Assembly (NCBI GenBank): GCA_902500785.1
Contig: CABVRW010000002.1
Location: 1-64,000 of the forward strand
DNA length: 64,000 nt
DNA from: an uncultured Nitrospira sp.
GTDB taxonomy: Bacteria > Nitrospirota > Nitrospiria > Nitrospirales > Nitrospiraceae
Reading direction: 5' to 3'
The position numbers were made by a program, and so were the translations under genes. Every line of letters begins with the position of its first letter. Position 1 is the first letter of the stretch. Below, in pieces: positions 18,898 to 27,358 of the stretch. A model generated the notes under the pieces. It was not told the DNA's origin. It made no database searches and worked only from the letters and a program-made list of their open reading frames with translations.

Positions 18898-19749
18898 ATG
18901 ACCGAATTGCCGTTCCTCTCCAACGTCTTCAACACCTTCCGCCGGCGCGGCTGTCCCAGTCTGGCCGCCTCGCTCGCCTTCTACTCGCTGCTCTCCCTCT
19001 TTCCCATGGTCTTCCTGCTGCTCTACGGCATCAGCTTCATCGTCAGTCAGGATGTCATCGGATATCAGTTTCTCTTGGGGTTTCTGAAAGGTTTTCTGCC
19101 CAGCATGGGCGAGCGACTGGCCAGGGACATTCGGCGGGTGGCGGAACAGGAGGAAGTACGATGGGCGGTCTTTCTCACGTTCGGCTGGTTCAGCGCACTC
19201 GTGTTTTACGAATTGGACTACGCGATGAACACGGTGTTCGGCACGGCGGCTAAGCGGCACCCGCTGATCTCGACGCTCGTGGCCGTCGCCTTGCTCTGGA
19301 TGCTGGGATTTTTAACGCTGATCTCGTTCGTCGCCACTCAAGCGATTGAACTGCTGACCACCTACGCGCCGCGCCTCTGGGGGATGAATTTGGTCGCGAT
19401 CGCGGCACATGATTTCTTGCTCGCCTATACGCTGCCATTTCTGCTTGCCTTCGCGTCCGTCACCTGCCTGTATCGATTTCTTCCACATCAGCGGCCCACA
19501 TGGCGGGAGGCAACGATCGGAGGAGCGGTGTTCAGTCTCCTGTGGGTATCCGCCAAAGTCCTGTTCGTGACCTATTTGGAAGATGCCGCCGTCTACACGC
19601 AACTCTACGGATCGTTGCTCGAAGTCGTGCTGTTACTCCTCTGGGTGTACTATTCCTCGGCCCTGGTGCTGCTGGGGGCGGTGGTGACCTACGAGTGCCA
19701 ATGCCGACAGCCCCCGTTACCAGAAGCTCCGAACACTCTCCCAGGCTGA
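18898..19749 (+). CDS. YihY/BrkB family inner-membrane protein
   Basis: Predicted 283-residue integral membrane protein of the YihY/virulence factor BrkB family (UPF0761), function unsettled. The start is placed at ATG 18898 because MTELPFLSNVFNTFRRRGCPSLAASLAFYS split across that point is the family N-terminus; a longer open frame runs back into nuoN and is not needed. Seen: SLAASLAFYSLLSLFPMVFLLL, then further hydrophobic helices and the family-typical WREATIGGAVFSLLWVSAK and YGSLLEVVLLLLWVYYSSALVLLGA. Despite the name BrkB, family members are not proven ribonucleases. It could be read from the nuo transcript. Confidence 0.88.
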   Translation: MTELPFLSNVFNTFRRRGCPSLAASLAFYSLLSLFPMVFLLLYGISFIVSQDVIGYQFLLGFLKGFLPSMGERLARDIRRVAEQEEVRWAVFLTFGWFSALVFYELDYAMNTVFGTAAKRHPLISTLVAVALLWMLGFLTLISFVATQAIELLTTYAPRLWGMNLVAIAAHDFLLAYTLPFLLAFASVTCLYRFLPHQRPTWREATIGGAVFSLLWVSAKVLFVTYLEDAAVYTQLYGSLLEVVLLLLWVYYSSALVLLGAVVTYECQCRQPPLPEAPNTLPG

Positions 19750-19870
19750 TAACGTCCATTCCATCCGGATGGCATCATCCCACACCCCTCCGTAGGCAGG
19801 GGAATAGATTGCTCCCCACCAACGATCTTCTCCGGCTGTCATATGGGTCGTCTGGGTGAACCTGACGGCG

Positions 19871-21043
19871 TTAGGAGGAGGATCCCATTCCGGAAGGATG
19901 CCGCTGTTCGATAAAGTGACCGATGGACGCGCGGGTCACCAGGCCCAGCAGTTGCCCGTCCTGAACGACGACCAGTCGCTCAACCTCCAGCGCGATCATC
20001 TGCTCCAGCGCCTGAATCGCCGGGAGATCCGGCGACACCACCATCTCGTCGGTGGTGTTCTGCATAATATCGGCCACGCGGCGGAACGCCCAGAGGGAAT
20101 TGCTCACCGTTTGGACATCGCGCACCCCCACGACACCCACTAGGCGGCCGTCCTGCACGACAGGAAATCCCCCGTAGCCGTAGGGGAGAAAATACTGGTT
20201 CACGGCTTCTTCCAACGTGGTGTCCGGAGACAGGGCCACCACGTTGTTCACCATGAGCTCGTGGACCGGCACCGACGTCAGCGACGCACGGATGGCGGCC
20301 TGCTTCCGGCTCCCGCGTGCGGCGGCATATAAAAACGCTCCCAGCAGCACGATCCATCCCCCGCTGCTCGCCAGGGCGCCGGAAACGGTACCGGAAAGGG
20401 CTCCGACGAGGAGGACCGCTCCGAAGAGTCCAAAGCTGATGCCGAACAGCAATCCCACCAATGCCGCCTGGCTGGTCGCGCGATAATAATCCTTGCTCCA
20501 CGCCCACAGCCCGGCCCGCAAGGCTCGACCGCCGTCCAGCGGAAAGCCCGGCAACAGATTGAACAGACCCAACTGAGTGTTGACCATACCGAGCAGTGTC
20601 CCCAGCGCCGTCAAGCCGTGTATGGATGATCCGGTCGGCAGAAGCTGCAACAGCGCGACCAGGCCGATGCACAATCCGGCCAGCAGAAAGCTGACGATCG
20701 GACCCGCAATCGCAATCAAAAACTCCGCCCGGGGATGCGGCGGTTCCTTTCGCATTTGCGCGACGCCCCCGAAGATAAAGAGCGTGATCTGGCTGATTGG
20801 AATACGATACCGAAGAGCGACCAAGGAATGGCCGAGCTCATGCAGCAGCACAGACGCAAACAGCAGAAGGGCCGCCACGCCCCCCATCGCCCAGTATCGT
20901 GGTTCAGAGAGACCCGGCAGCACGTCGGGCAAATAGCCTGTAGACAACGACCAGGTCACGAAGAAAAAGACGAACAGCCAGGAGGCATGTACATGGATGG
21001 GAATCCCGAACATACGACCGATTTGCCAGTCTGGACCTTGCAT
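19871..21043 (-). CDS. Site-2 protease family (M50) zinc metalloprotease with CBS domains
   Basis: Intramembrane zinc metalloprotease with a C-terminal CBS pair, about 390 residues from the ATG whose codon ends at 21041; an upstream in-frame start at 21079 adds 12 residues. The N-terminus (GRMFGIPIHVHASWLFVFF) and the HELGH zinc motif near residues 68-72 are clear, followed by FGGVAQM, the IAIAGPIVSFLLAGL segment and the second metal site in LFNLLPGFPLDGGRALRAGLWAWS. CBS repeats occupy about residues 245-385 (VPVHELMVNNVVALSPDTTLEEA, split here by loops; VADIMQNTTDEMVVSPDLPAIQALEQM). The only clear minus-strand gene in the first 40 kb. Substrate unknown. Confidence 0.92.
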   Translation of the reverse strand: MQGPDWQIGRMFGIPIHVHASWLFVFFFVTWSLSTGYLPDVLPGLSEPRYWAMGGVAALLLFASVLLHELGHSLVALRYRIPISQITLFIFGGVAQMRKEPPHPRAEFLIAIAGPIVSFLLAGLCIGLVALLQLLPTGSSIHGLTALGTLLGMVNTQLGLFNLLPGFPLDGGRALRAGLWAWSKDYYRATSQAALVGLLFGISFGLFGAVLLVGALSGTVSGALASSGGWIVLLGAFLYAAARGSRKQAAIRASLTSVPVHELMVNNVVALSPDTTLEEAVNQYFLPYGYGGFPVVQDGRLVGVVGVRDVQTVSNSLWAFRRVADIMQNTTDEMVVSPDLPAIQALEQMIALEVERLVVVQDGQLLGLVTRASIGHFIEQRHPSGMGSSS

Positions 21044-21115
21044 GGTTTCACCGTAGCAGCCATCCGGACAGAGCGTCAACTATCGCCGCCTTACGCCATC
21101 GGGTATACTGCCTCC

Positions 21116-21838
21116 ATGCGCGGCAAGAGATGGTGGATCGGATTATCGGTACTCTGCGGGATGACCCTCGGCGGTCACGCCGGGCTGAGTGAAGCGCAGG
21201 TCATCAAGACCGGGCCGGCGTCGTGCCCAGCGGTGGCCTTGACCTATGATCTTTGCCCTGTGCGCACGGCATCGGGATTCGATCACGAGCTGATCGACTA
21301 CCTGCTTGAGCACCGGGTGCCGGCCACCTTTTTCATGTCCGGCCGCTGGATGACCAAGCACGATGCCGAGGTCAAGAAACTGCTCGCCGTTCCATTTTTC
21401 GAAATCGGAACGCATGGCGAGGCGCATGCCCATTTGCCGCTGCATGAGGTGGAAGCGCAACAGCAAGAAATCATGGGACCCGTGCGCCTCCTCAAGAAAA
21501 AATACGGCCGCCCGACCACTCTGTTCCGACCGCCGTATGGAGAATACAACGACCAGACGGTGGACGCCGTCAAAGCCCTCGGGCTTCAATTTATCCTGTG
21601 GAATATCGAATCCGGCGATCCGAACCCGACGCTGACGGCAGAGGCAATCGTGACCCGTGTGCAGAAGCGAATGAAGCCGGGCAGCGTGATCGTCTTACAT
21701 GCCAACGGCAAAGGGAAACACACCCGCGAAGTGACCGAAACCCTGGCCGCCACCCTGTTGCCGGCCAAAGGCCTGACCCCGATGACCATATCGGACCTCT
21801 TACGATGCACCCAATCGACCACGGCTCCCACACCATAA
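21116..21838 (+). CDS. Secreted polysaccharide deacetylase (NodB-like) with variant first motif
   Basis: Carbohydrate esterase 4 fold, 240 residues, with a signal peptide (MRGKRWWIGLSVLCGMTLGG). Start at ATG 21116; the longer open frame upstream is antisense to the protease gene. Motifs: ALTYDLCP in place of the usual TFDDG, IGTHGEAHAH as the metal-binding His pair, FRPPYGEYND, and IVLHANG at the end. Only one of the two motif-1 aspartates is present, as in a known DLC-type subgroup; whether it still binds metal in the normal way is unclear. Likely acts on envelope glycan. Overlaps the next gene by 34 bases. Confidence 0.82.
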   Translation: MRGKRWWIGLSVLCGMTLGGHAGLSEAQVIKTGPASCPAVALTYDLCPVRTASGFDHELIDYLLEHRVPATFFMSGRWMTKHDAEVKKLLAVPFFEIGTHGEAHAHLPLHEVEAQQQEIMGPVRLLKKKYGRPTTLFRPPYGEYNDQTVDAVKALGLQFILWNIESGDPNPTLTAEAIVTRVQKRMKPGSVIVLHANGKGKHTREVTETLAATLLPAKGLTPMTISDLLRCTQSTTAPTP

Positions 21839-22302
21839 TTCGCGACATGCGAGCGGACGATCGCGATCCCGTGGTCGAGATCCTGACCGGCTCCGATCCT
21901 TGGAAACGGCTCGGCTTCACCACGACCGATTGGAATCGCATCTTTGCGCCCCTGCCCGCAGGACGAGACACGTTTGTATTGGAGATCGAAGGGACGGTGC
22001 TGGGCATCGCCATCGTGCGCAGAAAATTCCTGTTCGGCGATTATCTTGAACTCCTCGGGATCGCGCCCTCCGCAATAGGCCAGGGCCTCGGCAGCCGGTT
22101 GCTGGCCCACGTCGAATCGCTGACCTTCTCACGGGCCCACAACCTCTTCGCCTGCGTCTCGGACTTTAACGAGGCAGCGCGCGCCTTCTACCAGAAGCAG
22201 GGCTACAAAGAAATCGGCCCCATGCCGAACTTTCTGATTCCCGGATACGCCGAAATTTTGCTGCGTAAAACGGCCGGACCGGCGAGACCTCTGCATAATT
22301 GA
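21805..22302 (+). CDS. GNAT-family N-acetyltransferase
   Basis: Acetyl-CoA-dependent acetyltransferase, 165 residues from ATG 21805 (or 151 from ATG 21847, which leaves no overlap with the deacetylase gene). The acetyl-CoA-binding core is visible as LLGIAPSAIGQGLGSRLLAHVE, followed by the typical NEAARAFYQKQGYKEIG strand-helix. The N-terminal half (IRDMRADDRDPVVEILTGS) matches the GNAT start. Substrate cannot be read from sequence. The overlap suggests translational coupling to the deacetylase. Confidence 0.85.
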   Translation: MHPIDHGSHTIIRDMRADDRDPVVEILTGSDPWKRLGFTTTDWNRIFAPLPAGRDTFVLEIEGTVLGIAIVRRKFLFGDYLELLGIAPSAIGQGLGSRLLAHVESLTFSRAHNLFACVSDFNEAARAFYQKQGYKEIGPMPNFLIPGYAEILLRKTAGPARPLHN

Positions 22303-22355
22303 TTCATCATCACGCGTGACGATCGACGAGCAGCCACGAGGATAGGACCTACGAC

Positions 22356-22754
22356 ATGAACGTTACAAAACTTCTCCACACCCGCATGCGCGTCAGCGAC
22401 ATGGATCAGACCATCCGGTTCTACCAGGAAGTATTGGGACTCGAGGTACTCGAACGCAAGGTCTCACCACGTGGATCGCACCTCGCGTTCCTCAAAGTTC
22501 CCAACAGCGAGGAACTGATCGAACTGTGCAGTTTTCCTGCCAGCGGACCGGTCACCGTACAGGAAGATTTGGTCCACCTTGCCTTCCAGGTCGAAAACCT
22601 GGACGACACGATTCGAACGTTGGAATCCAAACAGGTCACCATCACCGACGGTCCGACCAAGACGTCTTCCGGCAGCCGATTCATTTTCATCGACGCGCCG
22701 GACGGCTACGAAGTGGAACTCATCGAACGCCCACCTGGAACAGCGCTGGTGTAA
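22356..22754 (+). CDS. VOC-family protein (glyoxalase I-like)
   Basis: Metal-dependent vicinal oxygen chelate fold, 132 residues in two beta-alpha-beta-beta-beta modules. The first has LHTRMRVSDMDQTIRFYQEVLGLE, the second VHLAFQVENLDDTIRTLE and the end FIFIDAPDGYEVELIE. Candidate metal ligands of lactoylglutathione lyases are visible: His near residue 8, Glu in EELIEL, His in LVHLAF and Glu in YEVELIE. This supports a glyoxalase I-like role, but VOC proteins vary and other dioxygenase or resistance roles are possible. Confidence 0.85.
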   Translation: MNVTKLLHTRMRVSDMDQTIRFYQEVLGLEVLERKVSPRGSHLAFLKVPNSEELIELCSFPASGPVTVQEDLVHLAFQVENLDDTIRTLESKQVTITDGPTKTSSGSRFIFIDAPDGYEVELIERPPGTALV

Positions 22755-22769
22755 CGCTGTCATGCGTCT

Positions 22770-22781
22770 CTCGTGACGCGT
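22770..22781. repeat. Intergenic 12-mer CTCGTGACGCGT, copy 2
   Basis: Same 12-base word as at 8359-8370, again followed within a few bases by CTCGT. It lies in the 177-base gap between the VOC gene and dapF. Confidence 0.45.
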
Positions 22782-22931
22782 CGCTCGTGGTTCGAAAGCG
22801 CACGACGGCTCCTCCTTATCGCCCTCTCCCTGACCGACTATCCGGGGATACGAACCCATTGACGAATCGGAATCTGTCCACGTATTGTTCCCACGCTTCA
22901 CATTTCAGGAACGACGAAAGGGAGAGCGAAG

Positions 22932-23801
22932 ATGAAGAACGGGTTTTTCCGCGGGCATGGGCTCGGCAACGACTATGTGGTGATGGACCCGACGGAACTG
23001 ACGTTTAGGCTTACCCCCGGAAGAATCCGCGGCATCTGCGATCGCCATTGGGGTCTGGGCAGCGACGGGATCCTCGCGCTCGTGTCTTCCCGGAAAGCGG
23101 ACTTCGGCCTGCGTATCTACAATCCGGATGGCAGTGAGGCTGAAAAGTCCGGCAATGGCCTGCGCATCTTCGCCCGCTACCTGCATGCCACCGGCAAAAC
23201 CAAAAAACGAGCCTTTACCGTGGAGACCAAGGGGGGTATCGTCGCGATCACCCTTCATCTCGACCGTCACGGAGATGCCGCCGCCGCCACCGTCGAGATG
23301 GGGCAAGCTACCTTTCAACCGGCAGCCCTTCCCTGCACCCTTCCCGTCGACGAACTGATCCGGCAACCCATCACAGCAGCGGGACGGACACTCAAATTCA
23401 CCGGCGTCAGCGTCGGCAATCCCCATTGCGTCATCTTCAAATCCGCCGGCGAGGCTTGGACCAGGGAAGAGCTCCTCACGCTTGGACCGTCCTTGGAAAA
23501 TCATGACCTGTTTCCGAGACGTACCAACGTCCAACTCGCGGTGCCGACCGGTCCAAAAGAAATCTTCATCCTGATTTGGGAGCGGGGCGCCGGAGAAACT
23601 CAAGCGTCGGGATCTTCCTCTTGCGCAGCCGCCAGCGCCGCCGTTCGACTCGGACTGGTGAAGGGACCGGTCACGGTCAAGATGCCGGGGGGCACACTCA
23701 ACATCGAAGTCGCCCGAGATTTCAGTCTGACGATGAAGGGGCCCGTCGCGGAAGTCGCCCGAGGTGCGCTAAGTCCGTCGTTCGTTCGAACGCTACGCTA
23801 A
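22932..23801 (+). CDS. dapF: Diaminopimelate epimerase homologue with both catalytic cysteines replaced by serine
   Basis: 289-residue protein of the DapF fold, the family that interconverts LL- and meso-diaminopimelate for lysine and peptidoglycan synthesis. Substrate-binding residues look intact: GLGNDYVVMD at the start, VGNPHCVIF, RTNVQLA and ERGAGETQ. The two cysteines that act as base and acid in characterised enzymes (Cys73 and Cys217 of the Haemophilus enzyme, in CGNG and ACGSG) are here Ser73 in KSGNGLRIF and Ser226 in ASGSSSCA. The second, non-catalytic Cys (231) remains. Either it uses a serine-based variant mechanism or it has another role. SD-like AAGGGAGAG precedes the ATG. Confidence 0.85.
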   Translation: MKNGFFRGHGLGNDYVVMDPTELTFRLTPGRIRGICDRHWGLGSDGILALVSSRKADFGLRIYNPDGSEAEKSGNGLRIFARYLHATGKTKKRAFTVETKGGIVAITLHLDRHGDAAAATVEMGQATFQPAALPCTLPVDELIRQPITAAGRTLKFTGVSVGNPHCVIFKSAGEAWTREELLTLGPSLENHDLFPRRTNVQLAVPTGPKEIFILIWERGAGETQASGSSSCAAASAAVRLGLVKGPVTVKMPGGTLNIEVARDFSLTMKGPVAEVARGALSPSFVRTLR

Positions 23802-23920
23802 ATCGAACGCCGTCAGCAGTCAGCCTTCAGCCACCGAGTCACGTTGCGGACGATTCGCGACGGTCGTTAGAATGACCGGAACAGCGCCGCGATGTGCTGA
23901 GAGGTGAAGGGTGACAGCGC

Positions 23921-25732
23921 ATGGACACGTCCTCAAATCTCCAATCCAAACTCGATCACCTGCCGGAGCAGCCGGGCTGTTACCTTTTCAAGAATGCGAA
24001 GAGGGAAATTCTCTACGTCGGAAAAGCCGCCGTGTTGGCGGATCGGGTCCGCTCTTATTTCCAGAAAGGGAGCGACCAAACTCCGAAAACCAGCCTGCTC
24101 GTCGACGAGATCACCGACCTCGAAACCCTCGTCACTCGCTCGGAGCTGGAAGCGCTGATCCTTGAAAGCAACCTGATCAAACGCCACCGCCCGCGCTTCA
24201 ACATCGTCCTGCGCGACGACAAGCAGTACCCCTATCTGCGCCTGCCGATCAAAGAGCATTTCCCCCGCCTCTCCATCGTCCGGCGGGTGCAGAAAGACGG
24301 CGCGCTCTACTATGGTCCCTACACCCCGGCAGGCGCGTTGCGTGAGACGCTGAAAGTCATTCGCAAGGCGTTTCCGCTGGCCACCTGCGAACTCGACATC
24401 GACGGCCAAGCCGAACGGGCCTGCATCGAGTTCGAGATCAAACGCTGCATGGCGCCCTGCACCGGCAACCAGTCCCAAGAGGACTATCACCGGATCGTGA
24501 AACAGGTCCGTCAGTTTCTCGAAGGACGGGACCGCGAACTGCTGGACAGCCTGCGCCGAGAGATGGAACTCGCGGCGGAACGGGAAGCGTTCGAGGAAGC
24601 CGCCCGATTGAGAGATCGGCTGTTCAGTGTCGAACGCACGCTGGAAAAACAACGCATCACCCAAGTCAGCACGACCGACCAGGATGTGGTCGGGCTGGCT
24701 CGGCAAGGTACCGCAACGGATCTTCAGCTCCTCTTCGTGCGCGGAGGCCTCTTGATCGGGCGGAAAGATTTCTTCTGGCCCCACTCCGCCGAGGCGAGTG
24801 ATGAGGAACTGGTGCGCTCCGCCATCGAACAGTTTTACAACAAGGAGGGACAACCGCCGAAGGAACTGCTGGTGCCGACGGCCTTCGGCGACGCCGCCCT
24901 GATCGAGCAATGGCTGAGCGACAAACGGGGCGACAGCGTGCGCATCCTGGCTCCGGAACGGGGCAGCAAGCACCAACTGGTGCTGCTCGCGGAAGAGAAC
25001 GCGGGAGCCGCCATTGCCGACCATCTCCGCAATGAGGCGCTGGACCGGCAAGCGACCGCTGAACTGAAACGCCTGCTCCGCCTCGATATCGTTCCCCGTC
25101 GCATTGAAGGGTTCGATATCTCGAACATCATGGGCAATCAGTCCGTCGCCTCCCTGGTCGTCTGGGAAGACGGACAGGCTAAGAAATCAGACTATCGCAA
25201 ATTCAGGATTCGTACGGTGGAGGGCGCCAACGACTTTGCGAGCATGCAGGAGGCGGTGATGCGACGGTACGGGGCCACGGAAGATCTCGCCCGTCCTGAT
25301 CTGATTCTCATCGACGGCGGCTTAGGCCAGCTCAGCGCAGCGCTCGAAGGGCTGAAGCAGGTCGGACAGGATCACATTCCGATCATGGGCCTGGCCAAAG
25401 CCCGTGGCGAGAAAGAAGAACGAATTTTCCTGCCCGGTCGGAAGAACCCCATCGTCCTGCGCCCTACCTCGCCCGCGACCCACCTCGTCCAGCGAATTCG
25501 AGACGAAGCTCACCGATTCGCCCTGACCTACCACCGGAATTTGCGCGGCAAGGCCCTGCTCTCATCCGAACTGGACCAGGTCGCCGGCATCGGCAAGATC
25601 CGACGTAAGCGGCTCCTCAAACAATTCGGCAGCCTCCAACGCGTTGCCGATGCTACCGACGACGAACTCCGGTCGGCCGGCCTTGATCTCTCCACCGTGA
25701 CGGCCTTGCGAAAAGCCCTCACCCCTTCCTAG
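23921..25732 (+). CDS. uvrC: Excinuclease ABC subunit C
   Basis: Nuclease of bacterial nucleotide excision repair that makes both incisions around a lesion in the UvrB-DNA complex. 603 residues, normal length. Domains: GIY-YIG nuclease at the N-terminus (PGCYLFKNAKREILYVGKA, about residues 17-35), a UVR motif for UvrB contact near residues 205-240, the RNase H-like endonuclease core (GFDISNIMGNQ and LILIDGGLGQLSAAL contain catalytic aspartates) and a C-terminal helix-hairpin-helix pair (LDQVAGIGKIRRKRLLKQFG). Start ATG 23921. The end of a probable uvrA lies at the other end of the window. Confidence 0.97.
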   Translation: MDTSSNLQSKLDHLPEQPGCYLFKNAKREILYVGKAAVLADRVRSYFQKGSDQTPKTSLLVDEITDLETLVTRSELEALILESNLIKRHRPRFNIVLRDDKQYPYLRLPIKEHFPRLSIVRRVQKDGALYYGPYTPAGALRETLKVIRKAFPLATCELDIDGQAERACIEFEIKRCMAPCTGNQSQEDYHRIVKQVRQFLEGRDRELLDSLRREMELAAEREAFEEAARLRDRLFSVERTLEKQRITQVSTTDQDVVGLARQGTATDLQLLFVRGGLLIGRKDFFWPHSAEASDEELVRSAIEQFYNKEGQPPKELLVPTAFGDAALIEQWLSDKRGDSVRILAPERGSKHQLVLLAEENAGAAIADHLRNEALDRQATAELKRLLRLDIVPRRIEGFDISNIMGNQSVASLVVWEDGQAKKSDYRKFRIRTVEGANDFASMQEAVMRRYGATEDLARPDLILIDGGLGQLSAALEGLKQVGQDHIPIMGLAKARGEKEERIFLPGRKNPIVLRPTSPATHLVQRIRDEAHRFALTYHRNLRGKALLSSELDQVAGIGKIRRKRLLKQFGSLQRVADATDDELRSAGLDLSTVTALRKALTPS

Positions 25733-25774
25733 CACAATCCTGATATTGGTCTTGCGGCGAGCTGTATTGGGTTC

Positions 25775-25788
25775 GATACACCTGTATC
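25775..25788. promoter_or_regulatory. Candidate operator GATACA-CC-TGTATC
   Basis: Perfect inverted repeat of six-base arms with two-base spacer, about 180 bases before the 25969 lipoprotein gene. A related element (GATAC-5-GTATC) lies at 39834-39859 before the patatin fusion gene. The match CTGTATCC after GATAC is shared. Possibly bound by one regulator; inference only. Confidence 0.35.
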
Positions 25789-25968
25789 CAAATGGGTACG
25801 ATTCATCCGGCGCCAAGTCGGTGCGTCAGAGTGGAACAAACCATGATTTCGCCCTGGATATCGGGGTTCTAGCATGCGGCAGAACCCGCTCTCGACGAGG
25901 CGACCCAGGTACGTAGTTTGCGTACTCCGGTTTATCATCTGACTCACGACGTTATGGGAGGCATCCCG

Positions 25969-26601
25969 ATGAGGATGTTGCGCATCGTTCACCTACTGCT
26001 TTTCGCGTCGCTCGCCGCTTGCGCCACCCCACCGGAAGTGAAACAAGCGCTGGCCGCCAAGGATCAGGCCTACACTGAAAACGAACAGCTGATGCAGCAG
26101 TATCGAGAACTCGTCGGCAATATCAACCGTCGCCATATACAGTGGTTTCGCTATGTCCAGACTCGCCTCAAACTTGACCTGGCCTTGCAGTGGGCAACGA
26201 CGAACCCCAGGCTCATGGACATCCCGGACACGACGGTCGCGGACGACGATGCGGAAGTGCTGGGGCATGAGGTCCTGGCTGTCATCAATGCCATGCGCCT
26301 GAAATCACTCCCGGAACGCAAGGGCGCGAACGGGCAGCCTGTCTTTCTCGCCGGCTCGGGGGACATGAGCCATCTCATCCAGCAAATTCCCGAATTGATC
26401 TCGCGGGTCGAACAGCGGGTGGCATCCGACTCCACGCTGCCTCAGGCCCTCGATCTCACCGCGTTTGACCAGTACCGGAACAATGTCGAAGCGCTGCGCC
26501 GGATCAACGGCATCATCAAACAGTATCTGGACATCGACGTGACGCTCAGTCGGAGCGACACCCAATCGCTTGCGGACGCGCTGCGAACGGTGCGCCGATG
26601 A
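25969..26601 (+). CDS. Predicted lipoprotein, first gene of five-gene envelope operon
   Basis: 210-residue predicted lipoprotein with no family that I recognise. The start is set at ATG 25969, six bases after a GGGAGG ribosome site, rather than at the frame opening 51 bases earlier. The signal MRMLRIVHLLLFASLAACA has a lipobox ending in Cys, with Ala-Thr-Pro after it. The rest is alpha-helical and charged, with little beta structure, for example VKQALAAKDQAYTENEQLMQ. It ends with its stop overlapping an ATG (ATGA) of the next frame, so the next gene is probably coupled. Location: periplasmic face of a membrane. Confidence 0.75.
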   Translation: MRMLRIVHLLLFASLAACATPPEVKQALAAKDQAYTENEQLMQQYRELVGNINRRHIQWFRYVQTRLKLDLALQWATTNPRLMDIPDTTVADDDAEVLGHEVLAVINAMRLKSLPERKGANGQPVFLAGSGDMSHLIQQIPELISRVEQRVASDSTLPQALDLTAFDQYRNNVEALRRINGIIKQYLDIDVTLSRSDTQSLADALRTVRR

Positions 26602-26636
26602 CCCGCCCTACGGCCGCTCGAAAGAAGGAGCCCTTC

Positions 26637-27347
26637 ATGGTCAGATCAGGCGTGACGCTGCTGTCCGTAGCCATGGTGTGGCTGATGGCCACCGGTTGCC
26701 ATTCGATCCACAGCCGTTCGGTGCGCGACCTGATTCAATTGGAAGGCACGAGGATCGATGCGGCACAGACCAATATCGATCTCTTCCAAAAAGAGACCGA
26801 AGGTCGCATCAAATTTCTCGAACAGGCGCGGAGTTCATTGCATGACAGTTTCAAGTCACTTCAGATGCAGGAAACCAAGCATCGGTTCGCCCTGGCCTCC
26901 TTCCGAAATCTCACCACGAAGAAGGGCGATGCCGCCTACGCCGCCGCCTACCTCACGAGTCTCATCTATCTGTCCGATGTCCAGGGCTTGGAGAAAGCGG
27001 TCTGGGATCAATTTGAGGAAGACTTCTGCGGGCTGCGCGATACGGCCAATGCCCTCAACGACTCCTGGAAACGGACGGGGACGCTCCACGCTCAGGTACA
27101 TCGTTTTGCCAAGCAATCCGCCCTGGCCTCCGTCGATCCTGAATTCGTCACGGCCATCCTGGATCAAGCGCCCGACCGTTCAGGGCAGATTCTGGAGACC
27201 CTGAATCACTCACGAACCGTCAACGATGCACTGGAAGAAGTCGTCGGCGCGCGGATCCTGCGTGTCGGCGGGCTCGATCGCGCACAGATGTTCACTGCCG
27301 ATCTGGTGGAACTCCTCGATCGACTGAAGAAAGACGACGGACAGTAA
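26637..27347 (+). CDS. Predicted lipoprotein, second gene of envelope operon
   Basis: 236-residue predicted lipoprotein. ATG 26637 follows an AAGGAG box by about eight bases; an alternative ATG at 26598 overlaps the upstream stop. The signal ends in the lipobox LMATGC. The mature part is almost wholly helical, with long amphipathic stretches (DLIQLEGTRIDAAQTNIDLF, KFLEQARSSLHDSFKSLQMQ), suggesting a coiled coil. No known family recognised. It precedes a cytoplasmic-looking helical protein by 11 bases. Confidence 0.75.
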   Translation: MVRSGVTLLSVAMVWLMATGCHSIHSRSVRDLIQLEGTRIDAAQTNIDLFQKETEGRIKFLEQARSSLHDSFKSLQMQETKHRFALASFRNLTTKKGDAAYAAAYLTSLIYLSDVQGLEKAVWDQFEEDFCGLRDTANALNDSWKRTGTLHAQVHRFAKQSALASVDPEFVTAILDQAPDRSGQILETLNHSRTVNDALEEVVGARILRVGGLDRAQMFTADLVELLDRLKKDDGQ

Positions 27348-27358
27348 CGGAGGCCTCT

